Positions 8,389-16,300 of a stretch of 32,415 bases of DNA are shown here, one piece after another (position 1 is the stretch's first letter; every line of letters begins with the position of its first letter). The notes under the pieces are model-generated. The model had not been told where the DNA came from. It made no database searches and worked only from the letters and a program-made list of their open reading frames with translations. This DNA comes from DSOS01 sp035286585 (GTDB lineage: Bacteria > Chloroflexota > Anaerolineae > Anaerolineales > UBA4823): the NCBI GenBank assembly GCA_035286585.1, contig DATEDC010000218.1, positions 1 to 32,415 of the forward strand, in the 5' to 3' direction. The position numbers and the translations under genes were made by a program.

Positions 8389-8399
8389 GTGCTTGTCTC

Positions 8400-8447
8400 G
8401 ATATCATTATAGCCCAGTTGGATATCAATGTCAACAAAGAGGATATT
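8400..8447. repeat. Three GATAT sites at exact 21-bp spacing
   Basis: GATATCA begins at 8400 and again at 8421, and GATATTA at 8442. The period of 21 bp is two helical turns, so all three face the same side of the DNA. The first covers the start point, the second lies in the spacer of the consensus promoter, and the third is upstream of its -35. This is the layout of a multi-site operator; the regulator is unknown. Confidence 0.5.
8406..8434 (-). promoter_or_regulatory. Consensus housekeeping promoter, leftward
   Basis: On the minus strand TTGACA (8434-8429), a 17-base spacer and TATAAT (8411-8406) match the sigma-70/sigma-A consensus at every position. The predicted start is 8399, giving the subtilase gene a leader of about 254 nt. 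Confidence 0.8.
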
Positions 8448-8482
8448 AAGTGTCAGATTTTCCCCGACCTGGATGAATCTTC

Positions 8483-8511
8483 TTGACTTCCTACCAAGCC
8501 GCATGTATGAT
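8483..8511 (+). promoter_or_regulatory. Promoter predicted to give a leaderless flavin reductase mRNA
   Basis: TTGACT (8483-8488), a 17-base spacer and TATGAT (8506-8511). Six bases separate the -10 from ATG at 8518, so the usual start point falls on the A of ATG. No ribosome-binding site precedes that ATG, consistent with leaderless translation. Confidence 0.7.
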
Positions 8512-8517
8512 GAAATT

Positions 8518-9003
8518 ATGAGCGTGGATGCTGAACTTCTCCGCGCTGCCATGCGGCAGTGGGCGACGGGCGTGACCATCGTTTCTGTGGCGTACAAAGG
8601 AGTTCGGCACGGCATGACGGTCAGCTCCTTCACCTCGCTGTCGCTGGAGCCTCCGTTGGTGATGGTCTCATTGGAAGATATCACCCGTACCAGGGATATG
8701 ATGCTGCAAGCCGGTCATTTTGGGGTTACCATATTGAGCCAGGAACAAGAAGAGATCTCTGCCCTTTTCGCAGAACGGCGCACCGAGTATCAGGATCGCT
8801 TTGTAGGTTTACAGACCTATACGCTGAAGTCGGAGTCCCCACTGCTGGCAGGCGGGCTGGTAGGGTTTGATTGCCGCATTGCAGCCATTTACCCGGCAGG
8901 AAATCACACCATGTTTGTGGGCGATTTGCTGGCAGTTCATATTGTGTCCTCCAGGTTGCCTCTCATATATTATGATAGGAATTACAGAAGCCTGGTGCTG
9001 TGA
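8518..9003 (+). CDS. Flavin reductase-like FMN-binding split-barrel protein
   Basis: A 161-residue member of the flavin reductase domain family. These proteins bind FMN or FAD and either reduce free flavin with NAD(P)H for a partner monooxygenase or act as small flavoproteins. The hallmark block is RQWATGVTIVSV, HGMTVSSFTSLSLEPPLVMVSL, then FGVTILSQEQ and the closing FVGDLLAVH. The start at MSVDAELL was chosen because a strong promoter ends six bases earlier; the upstream in-frame ATGs lie inside that promoter. The TGA stop overlaps the ATG of the next gene (TGATG), so the two are translationally coupled. The physiological partner is not visible. Confidence 0.88.
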   Translation: MSVDAELLRAAMRQWATGVTIVSVAYKGVRHGMTVSSFTSLSLEPPLVMVSLEDITRTRDMMLQAGHFGVTILSQEQEEISALFAERRTEYQDRFVGLQTYTLKSESPLLAGGLVGFDCRIAAIYPAGNHTMFVGDLLAVHIVSSRLPLIYYDRNYRSLVL

Positions 9004-9575
9004 TGGCAGACGAGCTTGGTGGTGAAGAGCGGACCTTGCTGCTTAAATTGGCTCGCCAGGCATTGGAGCAAGGCGTCCGGGGCGCCCCCCTGGAGCCCCT
9101 GGATCTCGATGCGCTGCCGCCTGCACTGCGCTATCCGGGGGTGACCTTTGTAACCCTGACCATCGATGGGGAACTGCGTGGATGTGTTGGCGCTCTTGAA
9201 GCATACCTGCCCCTGGCTGAGGATGTGCGCGCCCATGCCGTCGCAGCCGCCATACAGGATTATCGCTTTACTCCTGTAACCCCACAGGAAGCGGCGCAGC
9301 TCAAGATAGAGATTTCGCGGCTCACATCCCTGGCGCCGCTTGAGTATCAAGACGCCGAAGAACTTCTCGCCAGTCTCCGTCCCGGTGTCGATGGCGTTAT
9401 CCTGGGCGATGGCCTCCGCAAGGCTACTTTCCTGCCGCAGGTGTGGGAAAAGCTCCCTGAACCAGACCGCTTTTTAAGTTATTTATGCCAGAAGATGGGG
9501 GCAGAGGATGATTTGTGGCAGGTGAAGAAACTTTTGGTTTATACGTACCAGGTGGAGGAGTTCCACGAAGAGTAA
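9003..9575 (+). CDS. AMMECR1-domain protein
   Basis: A 190-residue AMMECR1-family protein. The signature LRGCVG (in DGELRGCVGALEAYLPL) is present, along with the conserved DYRFTPVTPQE and DGVILGDGLRKATFLPQVW blocks. In bacteria and archaea such proteins are component A of the AmmeMemoRadiSam set, usually beside a Memo protein and a radical SAM enzyme. Neither is present here; the neighbour is a flavin reductase-like gene. The ATG overlaps the stop of that gene, implying coupled expression. The biochemical function of AMMECR1 is not established. Confidence 0.92.
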   Translation: MADELGGEERTLLLKLARQALEQGVRGAPLEPLDLDALPPALRYPGVTFVTLTIDGELRGCVGALEAYLPLAEDVRAHAVAAAIQDYRFTPVTPQEAAQLKIEISRLTSLAPLEYQDAEELLASLRPGVDGVILGDGLRKATFLPQVWEKLPEPDRFLSYLCQKMGAEDDLWQVKKLLVYTYQVEEFHEE

Positions 9576-9598
9576 CCGAGACGGCTGTAATCAGCCAG

Positions 9599-9865
9599 CT
9601 ATACTTGCGAATAGCGAGCCACGTTGAGCACAAACATGGTGGCGCGCTTCATACCCGGTTCATCCGCAGATGTAGTGTTGTCTCGGATCAGCTCTATGGC
9701 TGCGTCAACTTTCTCGTCTTCCACACCGATCAGCAAAGTGCTGTAGCCGCGCCGCAAGAACCCACCGGTCGAGGCGATGCGCGTCACCCGGTAGCTGGCT
9801 TCTACGAGAGACTGAGTGACCGCTTCATTGTCACTATCTCGGATAATCGCAAGGATCATTTTCAT
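9599..9865 (-). CDS. PII-like cyclic di-AMP receptor, DarA/PstA type
   Basis: An 88-residue protein of the PF06153 family (DarA/PstA, formerly YaaQ), trimeric PII-like sensors of the second messenger c-di-AMP. The opening MKMILAIIRDSD, the loop TGGFLRRGYSTLLIGVED and the closing strand ATMFVLNVARY follow the family closely. The large flexible loop before the last strand is much shorter than in the Firmicutes proteins of about 109 residues. GAGGAG lies nine bases before ATG and overlaps the end of the preceding gene. It is three bases downstream of a diverged paralog, so the pair is co-transcribed. Ligand binding is inferred from the family. Confidence 0.85.
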   Translation of the reverse strand: MKMILAIIRDSDNEAVTQSLVEASYRVTRIASTGGFLRRGYSTLLIGVEDEKVDAAIELIRDNTTSADEPGMKRATMFVLNVARYSQV

Positions 9866-9868
9866 AAT

Positions 9869-10231
9869 CTAGAACTCCTCGTAGCGCTCGACCTCGAAAG
9901 CAAACATTGTCGCGCCGCCAACTGTCACCGGCGTAGCCACCGGTAAGGGCAGCGGCGCCCCCTCTAATGGTGTGGATACATATTCTATCCGTTGCCGGCA
10001 TTTGGCGTGGATGGTCTCCACGACGGCTTCTTCCTGGCTCTCATTAAGCCCGATGAGTAAGGTAGTATTATGCCGGGTGAGGAATGCGCCGATGCTGGGA
10101 AGTTCGGTAGTGACCAGCCCGAGCTTGCGCAGAGCCCCTACAACTTTGCTGGCGTCCTGTACCTGGACAACCACTGCAATCAGCCGATTGATGCGCCTCG
10201 TGCTGCGCTGATTTGAATTGCCTTCAGCCAT
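9869..10231 (-). CDS. Second, diverged PII-like c-di-AMP receptor homolog
   Basis: A 120-residue paralog of the following gene. The pattern RLIAVVVQVQDASKVVGALRKLG, then GAFLTRHNTTLLIGLNE, a longer loop (PLEGAPLPLPVATPVTV) and GGATMFAFEVERYEEF, matches PF06153, with the family's GGATVF-type last strand. The ligand loop differs: TGGF is replaced by IGAF. It could bind another ligand or form mixed trimers with its neighbour. A basic, disordered tail (about 18 residues) is added at the N-terminus. The start at MAEGNSN is tentative; longer in-frame starts would overlap the glycoside hydrolase gene. It lies 67 nt after that gene. Confidence 0.75.
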   Translation of the reverse strand: MAEGNSNQRSTRRINRLIAVVVQVQDASKVVGALRKLGLVTTELPSIGAFLTRHNTTLLIGLNESQEEAVVETIHAKCRQRIEYVSTPLEGAPLPLPVATPVTVGGATMFAFEVERYEEF

Positions 10232-10298
10232 AAAGCTATCCACGCTACTTCGATGCTTCTTCAATCGCATCCGCTGCAGAGCTGCCGATTCCTGGTCA

Positions 10299-12722
10299 TC
10301 ATTTTGCCCTCGCTGCCATGCGGGGCTCGCTCTGGTTTCGCTCTTCCTCCAGTGAGACGATCTTGGATTCGGGGCCACTGACGGTCACGGTTTGACCGTT
10401 AGGGAACGTGATCACGGTTTTATCTTTCTGGCACAAAATGGTTGTACCCCGATATTTTACCGTAACCGGCCAGTGAAAGGGGTTCGAACCCAGCACGTGA
10501 ATTCGCCAGGGGGAAATCAGCACCACGCCCAGGGTATGCAAGAAAGAGCCCAGGGGAGCAATGCCGCTCAGCTCATTCCGCTCGCCCAGGCCCATACCGC
10601 TTTCAGCATCGTACCATTGGTAAAAGGCGCCTCGTTCTCTCAAATTTCGAATTATCGCAGCCATGATGCTCTCTACAAGCCGGGCTGCTTCGGCGCGGAA
10701 ACCATAAGCCAGCAGCCCTTCGATCACCAATGCGTTCCAGGGCAGGTAAACGCGCTGGCAAACCAGTGGGTCTGCACCTTCCGGTGGGGTGGGGCAGGCG
10801 GGCAGCCCAAAAGGACGCCCAAAACAGGCGGGGTCAGTAATGGTCTCTCGCACCATCCTGGCGGCGCAATCTGCTGCCGAGGCGCCTGTACAGAGTGGCG
10901 AGAGCAGGGTGTGATCCAACAGGTCATAACCAACGCTGTGCAGGCTCACCAGGTCGCCCGGTCGCAGGTTGCGAATTTCTATCCGTTCCAGGGAGGAGTA
11001 AACCCGTCCACTGGTCAGGCTCCCTCGGCTTAAATACCAGCGCAGCCGGGCAACATCCAACCGCTCTACGGTGTGCTGTCCGGAAGCCCCTGCGCCGTGG
11101 ATGAAAAACTCGGGAAATGGGATGGTGCCCTCCTCGACCTCCAGGCGAATCAGCAGGCGCACCGGGTGAGCAAAGCTGCGCTCGATCGGCACGACCCCGG
11201 ACCCGGCCCGAGAAGCCAGTTGTTCGCCCTGGGTGGGGTAATTCGTATCCCGATCCCAGTAGCGATAACTGGATATCTCGTCGTCCCAGAGGCGTTCGAG
11301 TACGGTGCGTAGATGACCTGCGAGTGAACCCAGCGGCGGGAGCGGCTCGTCCCGACCTAACTCCTTCGCCATCCGGATCAGGCTCTCGCACTCCCGGTAC
11401 AGGAAGGCGCACAAGGAGGGGCTTTCTGCTGTGGAGATGTCCACGCCCAGCGCCCAGTCATGCCAGCGGGAAAACAAGGGGTGGTCTTCGTAACCAGCTT
11501 GCATGGGGTGATCCCATTCGGGGATGCCATCGCCGTCCCGATCGTGATTCTCGTCGAACCAGGCGTGCAAGTATCCCACCAGCGGATCGAAGCTCTCCGC
11601 CAGAAATTGGCGATCCTGGCTGACCTGGTAAATTTTCCAGCTCAGATGGGCAAGGATAGGGGTAGCCAGCAGCCGGCTGCGCTGACCTGCAAGTCCGGGC
11701 TTCCAATCCAGGCTGCCATCTTCCAAGCGGGTAGCCAGGAAATTGCGCACCAGTCCCTGCGCCAGGTCCGCAGAGGCTGGCAGCAGTATTTGCGCCAGGT
11801 AATCCGCCTCCAGTGGAGGCTGACCATTCCACAGGTGATCGTAATCTGTGCCGTCGCCACGCGCTGAGTAGCCCTGGTCAGGCTGGCGCGCCAGTACGAA
11901 TGAGGCTGCGGGTAAACGCTCGCCTGGACCAACGACCAACCGGTAAGCAGCAGCCTGGCTGAAAGCAAAGGCTGCATCCCATTCAGGGTCTCCGGTCAGC
12001 ACTTCCACCTGTCCGCTGTTAAGCAGTTCCAGGCGGGCGATCTCGGCCTCCCAGGGGCGGGCAGCGGTTTCGCGTGCCAGGTCGAATGACTCTTGCGTTT
12101 CAGCAAGGGCTGCATGCGCCCAGGTCAGTTTTTTACTTACGCCAGCCGGCAGCTCGAGTTGCAAACTCAGCGCCGGGTAGGGGCTGCCCACTGCCTTCGG
12201 TCCGCCGGTCATAAACACAACCGGCGCCAATTCTGAAGTGCGCCCGGCCAGAGCGGGGGCAGCCTGTATTTCCACCGGGTTCATCCGCTCGCCCTCGATG
12301 GGAGTGAGTAAAGCCACCATATCCACGCGCAGTTGGCGCTTCTGGTCTGTCTGGTTGGTAATCAACAGGCGTCCGGCGAGGACCTGCGAGGCAGGAACCC
12401 AAAACTCAGCTATAACGTCTAAACCCTGGAATGGCGCAAAACCGACCCGCAAGTAGTTTGGGTAGAACTGCAGAACGCGAGGTTCTTTATGGAAGCTCGC
12501 AGGATCCGTGGCTGATTGATCCCCGAGGCTGAAGCGCGGCAGGAGGCGCATCGACCGCGCCCGCAAGCCATAAGTGGTCTGAACCGAGAGCGCAGGTGGG
12601 TCGCCTTGTCCCAGGCTGAGCTCCCAGATCTGGTCGTCGGTGTAACTTATAGGACCCAGACGGGCATCTGCAGCCAGGGTGAGTGCCAGTGGATCGCCGT
12701 TTTTCAAGCTCCAGGTGCGCAT
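10299..12722 (-). CDS. Glycoside hydrolase of the (alpha/alpha)6-barrel MGH1/GH63-like type
   Basis: An 807-residue cytoplasmic enzyme with no signal peptide. A beta-sandwich N-domain (about 1-240) precedes an (alpha/alpha)6 barrel (about 250-720) and a short C-terminal beta module. Barrel motifs are GTDYDHLWNGQPPLEADYL (about 290-310), LDWKPGL, DRDGDGIPEWDHP, YLPWNALVIEGLL and FYQWYDAESGMGLGERNELSG. These resemble the mannosylglycerate hydrolase MGH1-like, GH63 and amylo-alpha-1,6-glucosidase relatives. The substrate cannot be read from sequence; an intracellular alpha-linked glucoside or mannoside is likely. The ATG at 12722 has no ribosome-binding site but sits six bases from a strong -10. 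Two c-di-AMP receptor-like genes follow. Confidence 0.8.
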   Translation of the reverse strand: MRTWSLKNGDPLALTLAADARLGPISYTDDQIWELSLGQGDPPALSVQTTYGLRARSMRLLPRFSLGDQSATDPASFHKEPRVLQFYPNYLRVGFAPFQGLDVIAEFWVPASQVLAGRLLITNQTDQKRQLRVDMVALLTPIEGERMNPVEIQAAPALAGRTSELAPVVFMTGGPKAVGSPYPALSLQLELPAGVSKKLTWAHAALAETQESFDLARETAARPWEAEIARLELLNSGQVEVLTGDPEWDAAFAFSQAAAYRLVVGPGERLPAASFVLARQPDQGYSARGDGTDYDHLWNGQPPLEADYLAQILLPASADLAQGLVRNFLATRLEDGSLDWKPGLAGQRSRLLATPILAHLSWKIYQVSQDRQFLAESFDPLVGYLHAWFDENHDRDGDGIPEWDHPMQAGYEDHPLFSRWHDWALGVDISTAESPSLCAFLYRECESLIRMAKELGRDEPLPPLGSLAGHLRTVLERLWDDEISSYRYWDRDTNYPTQGEQLASRAGSGVVPIERSFAHPVRLLIRLEVEEGTIPFPEFFIHGAGASGQHTVERLDVARLRWYLSRGSLTSGRVYSSLERIEIRNLRPGDLVSLHSVGYDLLDHTLLSPLCTGASAADCAARMVRETITDPACFGRPFGLPACPTPPEGADPLVCQRVYLPWNALVIEGLLAYGFRAEAARLVESIMAAIIRNLRERGAFYQWYDAESGMGLGERNELSGIAPLGSFLHTLGVVLISPWRIHVLGSNPFHWPVTVKYRGTTILCQKDKTVITFPNGQTVTVSGPESKIVSLEEERNQSEPRMAARAK

Positions 12723-12728
12723 GGATGC

Positions 12729-12757
12729 ATTGTATGTTAACTTCCATATTCGGTCAA
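12729..12757 (-). promoter_or_regulatory. Promoter predicted to give a leaderless glycoside hydrolase mRNA
   Basis: On the minus strand TTGACC (12757-12752), a 17-base spacer and TACAAT (12734-12729). Six bases separate it from the ATG at 12722-12720, so transcription should begin at the A of ATG. The geometry is identical to the promoter at 8483-8511. Confidence 0.7.
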
Positions 12758-12837
12758 ACGGTTGGTAGCGACGGAAGTTTTTGGCGAATCGCCGCGCTGG
12801 ACTATCCACGCTACTCCCGGAATGCCGTCCATTTTTA

Positions 12838-12846
12838 TGCTAGAAT
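12838..12846 (+). promoter_or_regulatory. Extended -10 promoter for the MaoC-PBP unit
   Basis: TGCTAGAAT is an extended -10 element. No good -35 is present. The predicted start near 12853 leaves a leader of about 28 nt that contains the AGGAG ribosome-binding site of the hydratase gene. Confidence 0.5.
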
Positions 12847-12880
12847 GGAGGCAGCTATCTATATCCTCCAGGAGAGTTCT

Positions 12881-13366
12881 ATGTCCACGATTGCTTCACA
12901 GCAGCGCGGGATGTACTTTGAAGAGTTTAACATCGGGCTGCGTATGACCAGCGCCGGGCGCACGATTACAGAAAGCGATATTGTCAGCTTCGCTGGCCTG
13001 TCGGGCGACTTCAACCAGATCCATACGGACAGCGTTTACAGCCAGACGACTCCCTTCGGTCAGCGGGTGGCCCATGGGTTGTTAGGCCTGGCGATTGCTT
13101 CGGGGCTGGCTGTTCGCACCGGGGTGCTGGAGGGCACGGTTCTTGCATTCCGCGAGATCGATGAGTGGAAGTTTATTAAGCCGATTTTCATCGGCGATAC
13201 CATCCACGTCGAGATCGAAGTGACCGAGACCAGGGCATTACGCCGCATCGGTGGGGGCGCGGTGGTGCTCCAGCTGACCGTGGTGAACCAGGCGGGTGAG
13301 ACGACCATGAAGGGCACCTGGACTGCGCTGATCGCCTCCATGTCTGTAGGAGGAGCGGCTGCGTAA
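12881..13366 (+). CDS. MaoC-like hot-dog hydratase
   Basis: A 161-residue protein of the MaoC/R-specific enoyl-CoA hydratase family, which adds water to the double bond of an enoyl-CoA. The active-site block LSGDFNQIHTD supplies Asp43 and His48, and RVAHGLLGLAIASGL completes the pocket. The length equals a single hot-dog domain, so a dimer is expected. AGGAG stands about seven bases before the ATG; longer in-frame starts reach into the divergent promoter region and were rejected. The penicillin-binding protein gene starts 11 nt after its stop. The true substrate (fatty-acid, polyester or other acyl-CoA) cannot be deduced. Confidence 0.9.
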   Translation: MSTIASQQRGMYFEEFNIGLRMTSAGRTITESDIVSFAGLSGDFNQIHTDSVYSQTTPFGQRVAHGLLGLAIASGLAVRTGVLEGTVLAFREIDEWKFIKPIFIGDTIHVEIEVTETRALRRIGGGAVVLQLTVVNQAGETTMKGTWTALIASMSVGGAAA

Positions 13367-13377
13367 CGAGGGCACTG

Positions 13378-16300
13378 ATGAGCGATAACCTGCCTGTACC
13401 TTCCGATGAAGAGGAAGCCGGCGAGCGTTTCAAGCGTTTGTTGAAAAAATCTGCCGAGGACGAGGAGCGCCTGCTTCAGGAGCTGGACGAGCTGGCTGCG
13501 TCTGTTCGCCATTCTCAGCCTGAAGAAGACGCTGATGACGCTGTGAGTGAATCAGGTGAGCTCGATTCGGACCGGGTCGAGCATGAGGCTAACCCGTTAG
13601 ATAGCTTCCCAGGAGAAGATGTGGAAGCAGAAGAAGATTTAGCAGCGCCGCTCAAAGTAGCTGCGGGGGAAGAAGGCGGAGAAAACAGAGAGAGCGCAGA
13701 CGAGAGCCTAGGTGATGATGTAGATGAGAGGATAGAAGAAGAGGTCATCTACGCTGAAAAAGATGAGCCGGGCGAGCCTGCCGGATCTCCACCGTTGGTG
13801 GATGAAATTGCTGAGGAGGATACCCGCCCGGTTCGGGTGCGTCGGGCGGACTCTCCGCCGCCGCCTCTCGGACGGGCGCAATCCCCCGGCGAAGACTTGC
13901 CCCATCGCGTGGATGAAATTGACCGGGATGCCACTCGCGTCTCTCCGCTGGCCTATGCGGGAAAGACGCAGCGACCCGCAGCCCCCACACGGATTATCCG
14001 CTCTGCGGAGACCGCCAGCCGCACGGGAGGGTATCCAACTCGCCGGGTGGCTGCAGGAGATCAGGCGGAGACTGGCCTCCCTGATCAGCGAAAGCCCATC
14101 ACTCGCAGCGTCATTTCCTCCGGCCGTGTTGGCGCCCCGCCCAGCGCCGCAGCTCCGCCTGCGGCTGTGTCGGTAGACTGGCGCAGGAACCTGGGCTGCC
14201 TGCTGCGCATGCTGATCTCCGGCTTGTTTATCCTGGTGGTCATCGGGTTATGTGGAGCTTCTTTTGTCCTCTACCAGTATTACAGCATTGCCCGCGAACT
14301 GCCCAACGTGGCTGAGCTGCGCCAGCGCGCCTCCCAGTTCGAGACCACGCGTATCTTGGATCGCAATGGCAACGTGCTGTATGAGATTCTGGATCCGACT
14401 GCTGGCCGGCGTACCTACGTCCCCTTGGAGCGCATCTCGCCCTATGTGGTGGCTGCTACTATTGCCACGGAAGATAAAGATTTTTACAGCCATCCTGGCT
14501 TCGATATTTGGGCGATCGGCCGCGCCTTCTGGCAGAACTACAGCTCCGGCGAGACCGTCTCAGGCGCCTCCACGATTACCCAGCAATTAGCCCGCAACCT
14601 GCTCTTCACGCCTGAGGAGCGCGCTCAACGCACTTACGACCGGAAAATTCGCGAGGCTGTTCTGGCAGCCGAGATCACCCGCATTTATTCTAAAGACGAA
14701 ATCCTGGAGCTTTATCTCAACGAAAGCTATTACGGCAACCTGGCTTATGGGGTGGAGGCCGCCGCGCAAACGTATTTTGGCACCACCGCCAGCCAGCTCA
14801 CCCTGAGCCAGGCTTCATTTTTAGCCGGGTTGCCCCAGGCGCCCGCCGTCTATGATGTGTACACCAACCGCGAGCTGGCCTTGAAGCGCCAGGAAGGTGT
14901 CCTCGTTCTCATGTACCAGGCCAGCCAGGAGCAGGGCTGCATCTACGTTAGCAATGCCCCTCAACGGGTTTGCATGGACCCGGTTACCGCTGCCAGCGCG
15001 GCAAACGAGCTGAAGAACTACGAATTCCACTCGCCCGATATCCAGATGCGATATCCCCACTGGGTCAATTACGTCCGCACCCTGCTGGAAACCCAGTTTG
15101 ACCCCCAAACGATCTACCGCTCGGGCTTTTCTGTTTACACCACCCTGGACCCGGGTTTGCAGGACCTGGCGCAGCAAATCGTCGCTGCGCAGGTGGCACG
15201 CCTGGCAGACCGTCACGCCACCAATGGAGCTCTGGTCGCCATCGATCCGTCAAATGGTGAGATTCTTGCCATGGTCGGCTCCGCCGATTTCTATAGCGAA
15301 GCCATATCGGGTCAGGTCAACATGGCTGTCAGCCCGCGCCAGCCTGGCTCGGCCATCAAGCTGCTCACCTATACTGCCGGCTTCGAAAAAGGTCTCACGC
15401 CTGCCACCCTGATATGGGACGTGCCCTCCGAGTTTTCGCCCTCTGGTCGCTCCGATGACCCCAGCCCGGTGTATGTACCGGTCAATTACGACGGCAGGTT
15501 CCACGGACCGGTCACCGCCCGCCTTGCCCTGGGCTCGTCCTACAATGTCCCGGCGGTCAAAGTTCTGAATTACGTCGGCATTTACGATGACCCGAACACA
15601 CCGCAGCAGGATGGCCTGATCGCCCTGGCCCACCGTATGGGCATCACCACCTTGACCCGTCCGGATTACGGGCTGTCCCTCACCCTGGGCGGCGGTGAAG
15701 TGACCCTGCTGGAGCTGACAGGCGCCTACGCGACCTACGCCAACATGGGACGGCGCGTCCCACCGGTGGCGATTACGCGGATCGAGGACTTCGAGGGCAG
15801 CCTGATCTACGAATATCAGCAGCCCCCCGGCGAGCAGGTCATCCGTCCCGAGCACGCTTACCTGATCACCCACATCCTGGCTGACAACAGCGCCCGCACG
15901 CCTGCGTTTGGGCCGAACTCGATACTCAACCTGCCCTTCGCTGCTGCGGTAAAAACCGGCACGACCAACGACTTTCGCGATAACTGGACGCTGGGGTATA
16001 CCCCGGACATTGCGGTTGGTGCCTGGATTGGCAACGCCGATTACACGCCGATGCAGGATATCAGCGGCGTTGCTGGGGCGGGTCCAATCTGGGCGGAATT
16101 CATGCAGGTCGCCATTCAGCGCCTGACCGGCGGGGTTGCCACACCCTTCAGCCGCCCGGCGGGGATCGTAGAGCGCGTTATTTGTGAGATATCCGGCACC
16201 GAGCCTTCCGAGTGGTGTCCGACGCAGCGCACCGAGCTGTTCGCAGCCGATCAGCCGCCCCTGCCCAAGGAAAACGACCTGTGGCAGAAAGTGGTGGTAG

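Larger units (their letters stand above)
8146..8517. other. Divergent control region between subtilase and flavin reductase
   Basis: This 372-bp gap holds no gene. 8146-8399 is the predicted long leader of the subtilase mRNA. 8380-8434 holds two leftward promoters, 8400-8447 the three 21-bp-spaced GATAT sites, and 8483-8511 the rightward promoter. The leader includes AGGAGGTGATC on the minus strand (around 8264-8274), a strong ribosome-binding-like sequence with no start codon and frame after it. Confidence 0.6.

Noticed and set aside
9582..9595. Small hairpin GGCTG-TAAT-CAGCC between the AMMECR1 and DarA-like genes
   Set aside because: Only five pairs and no T run; too weak to call a terminator.
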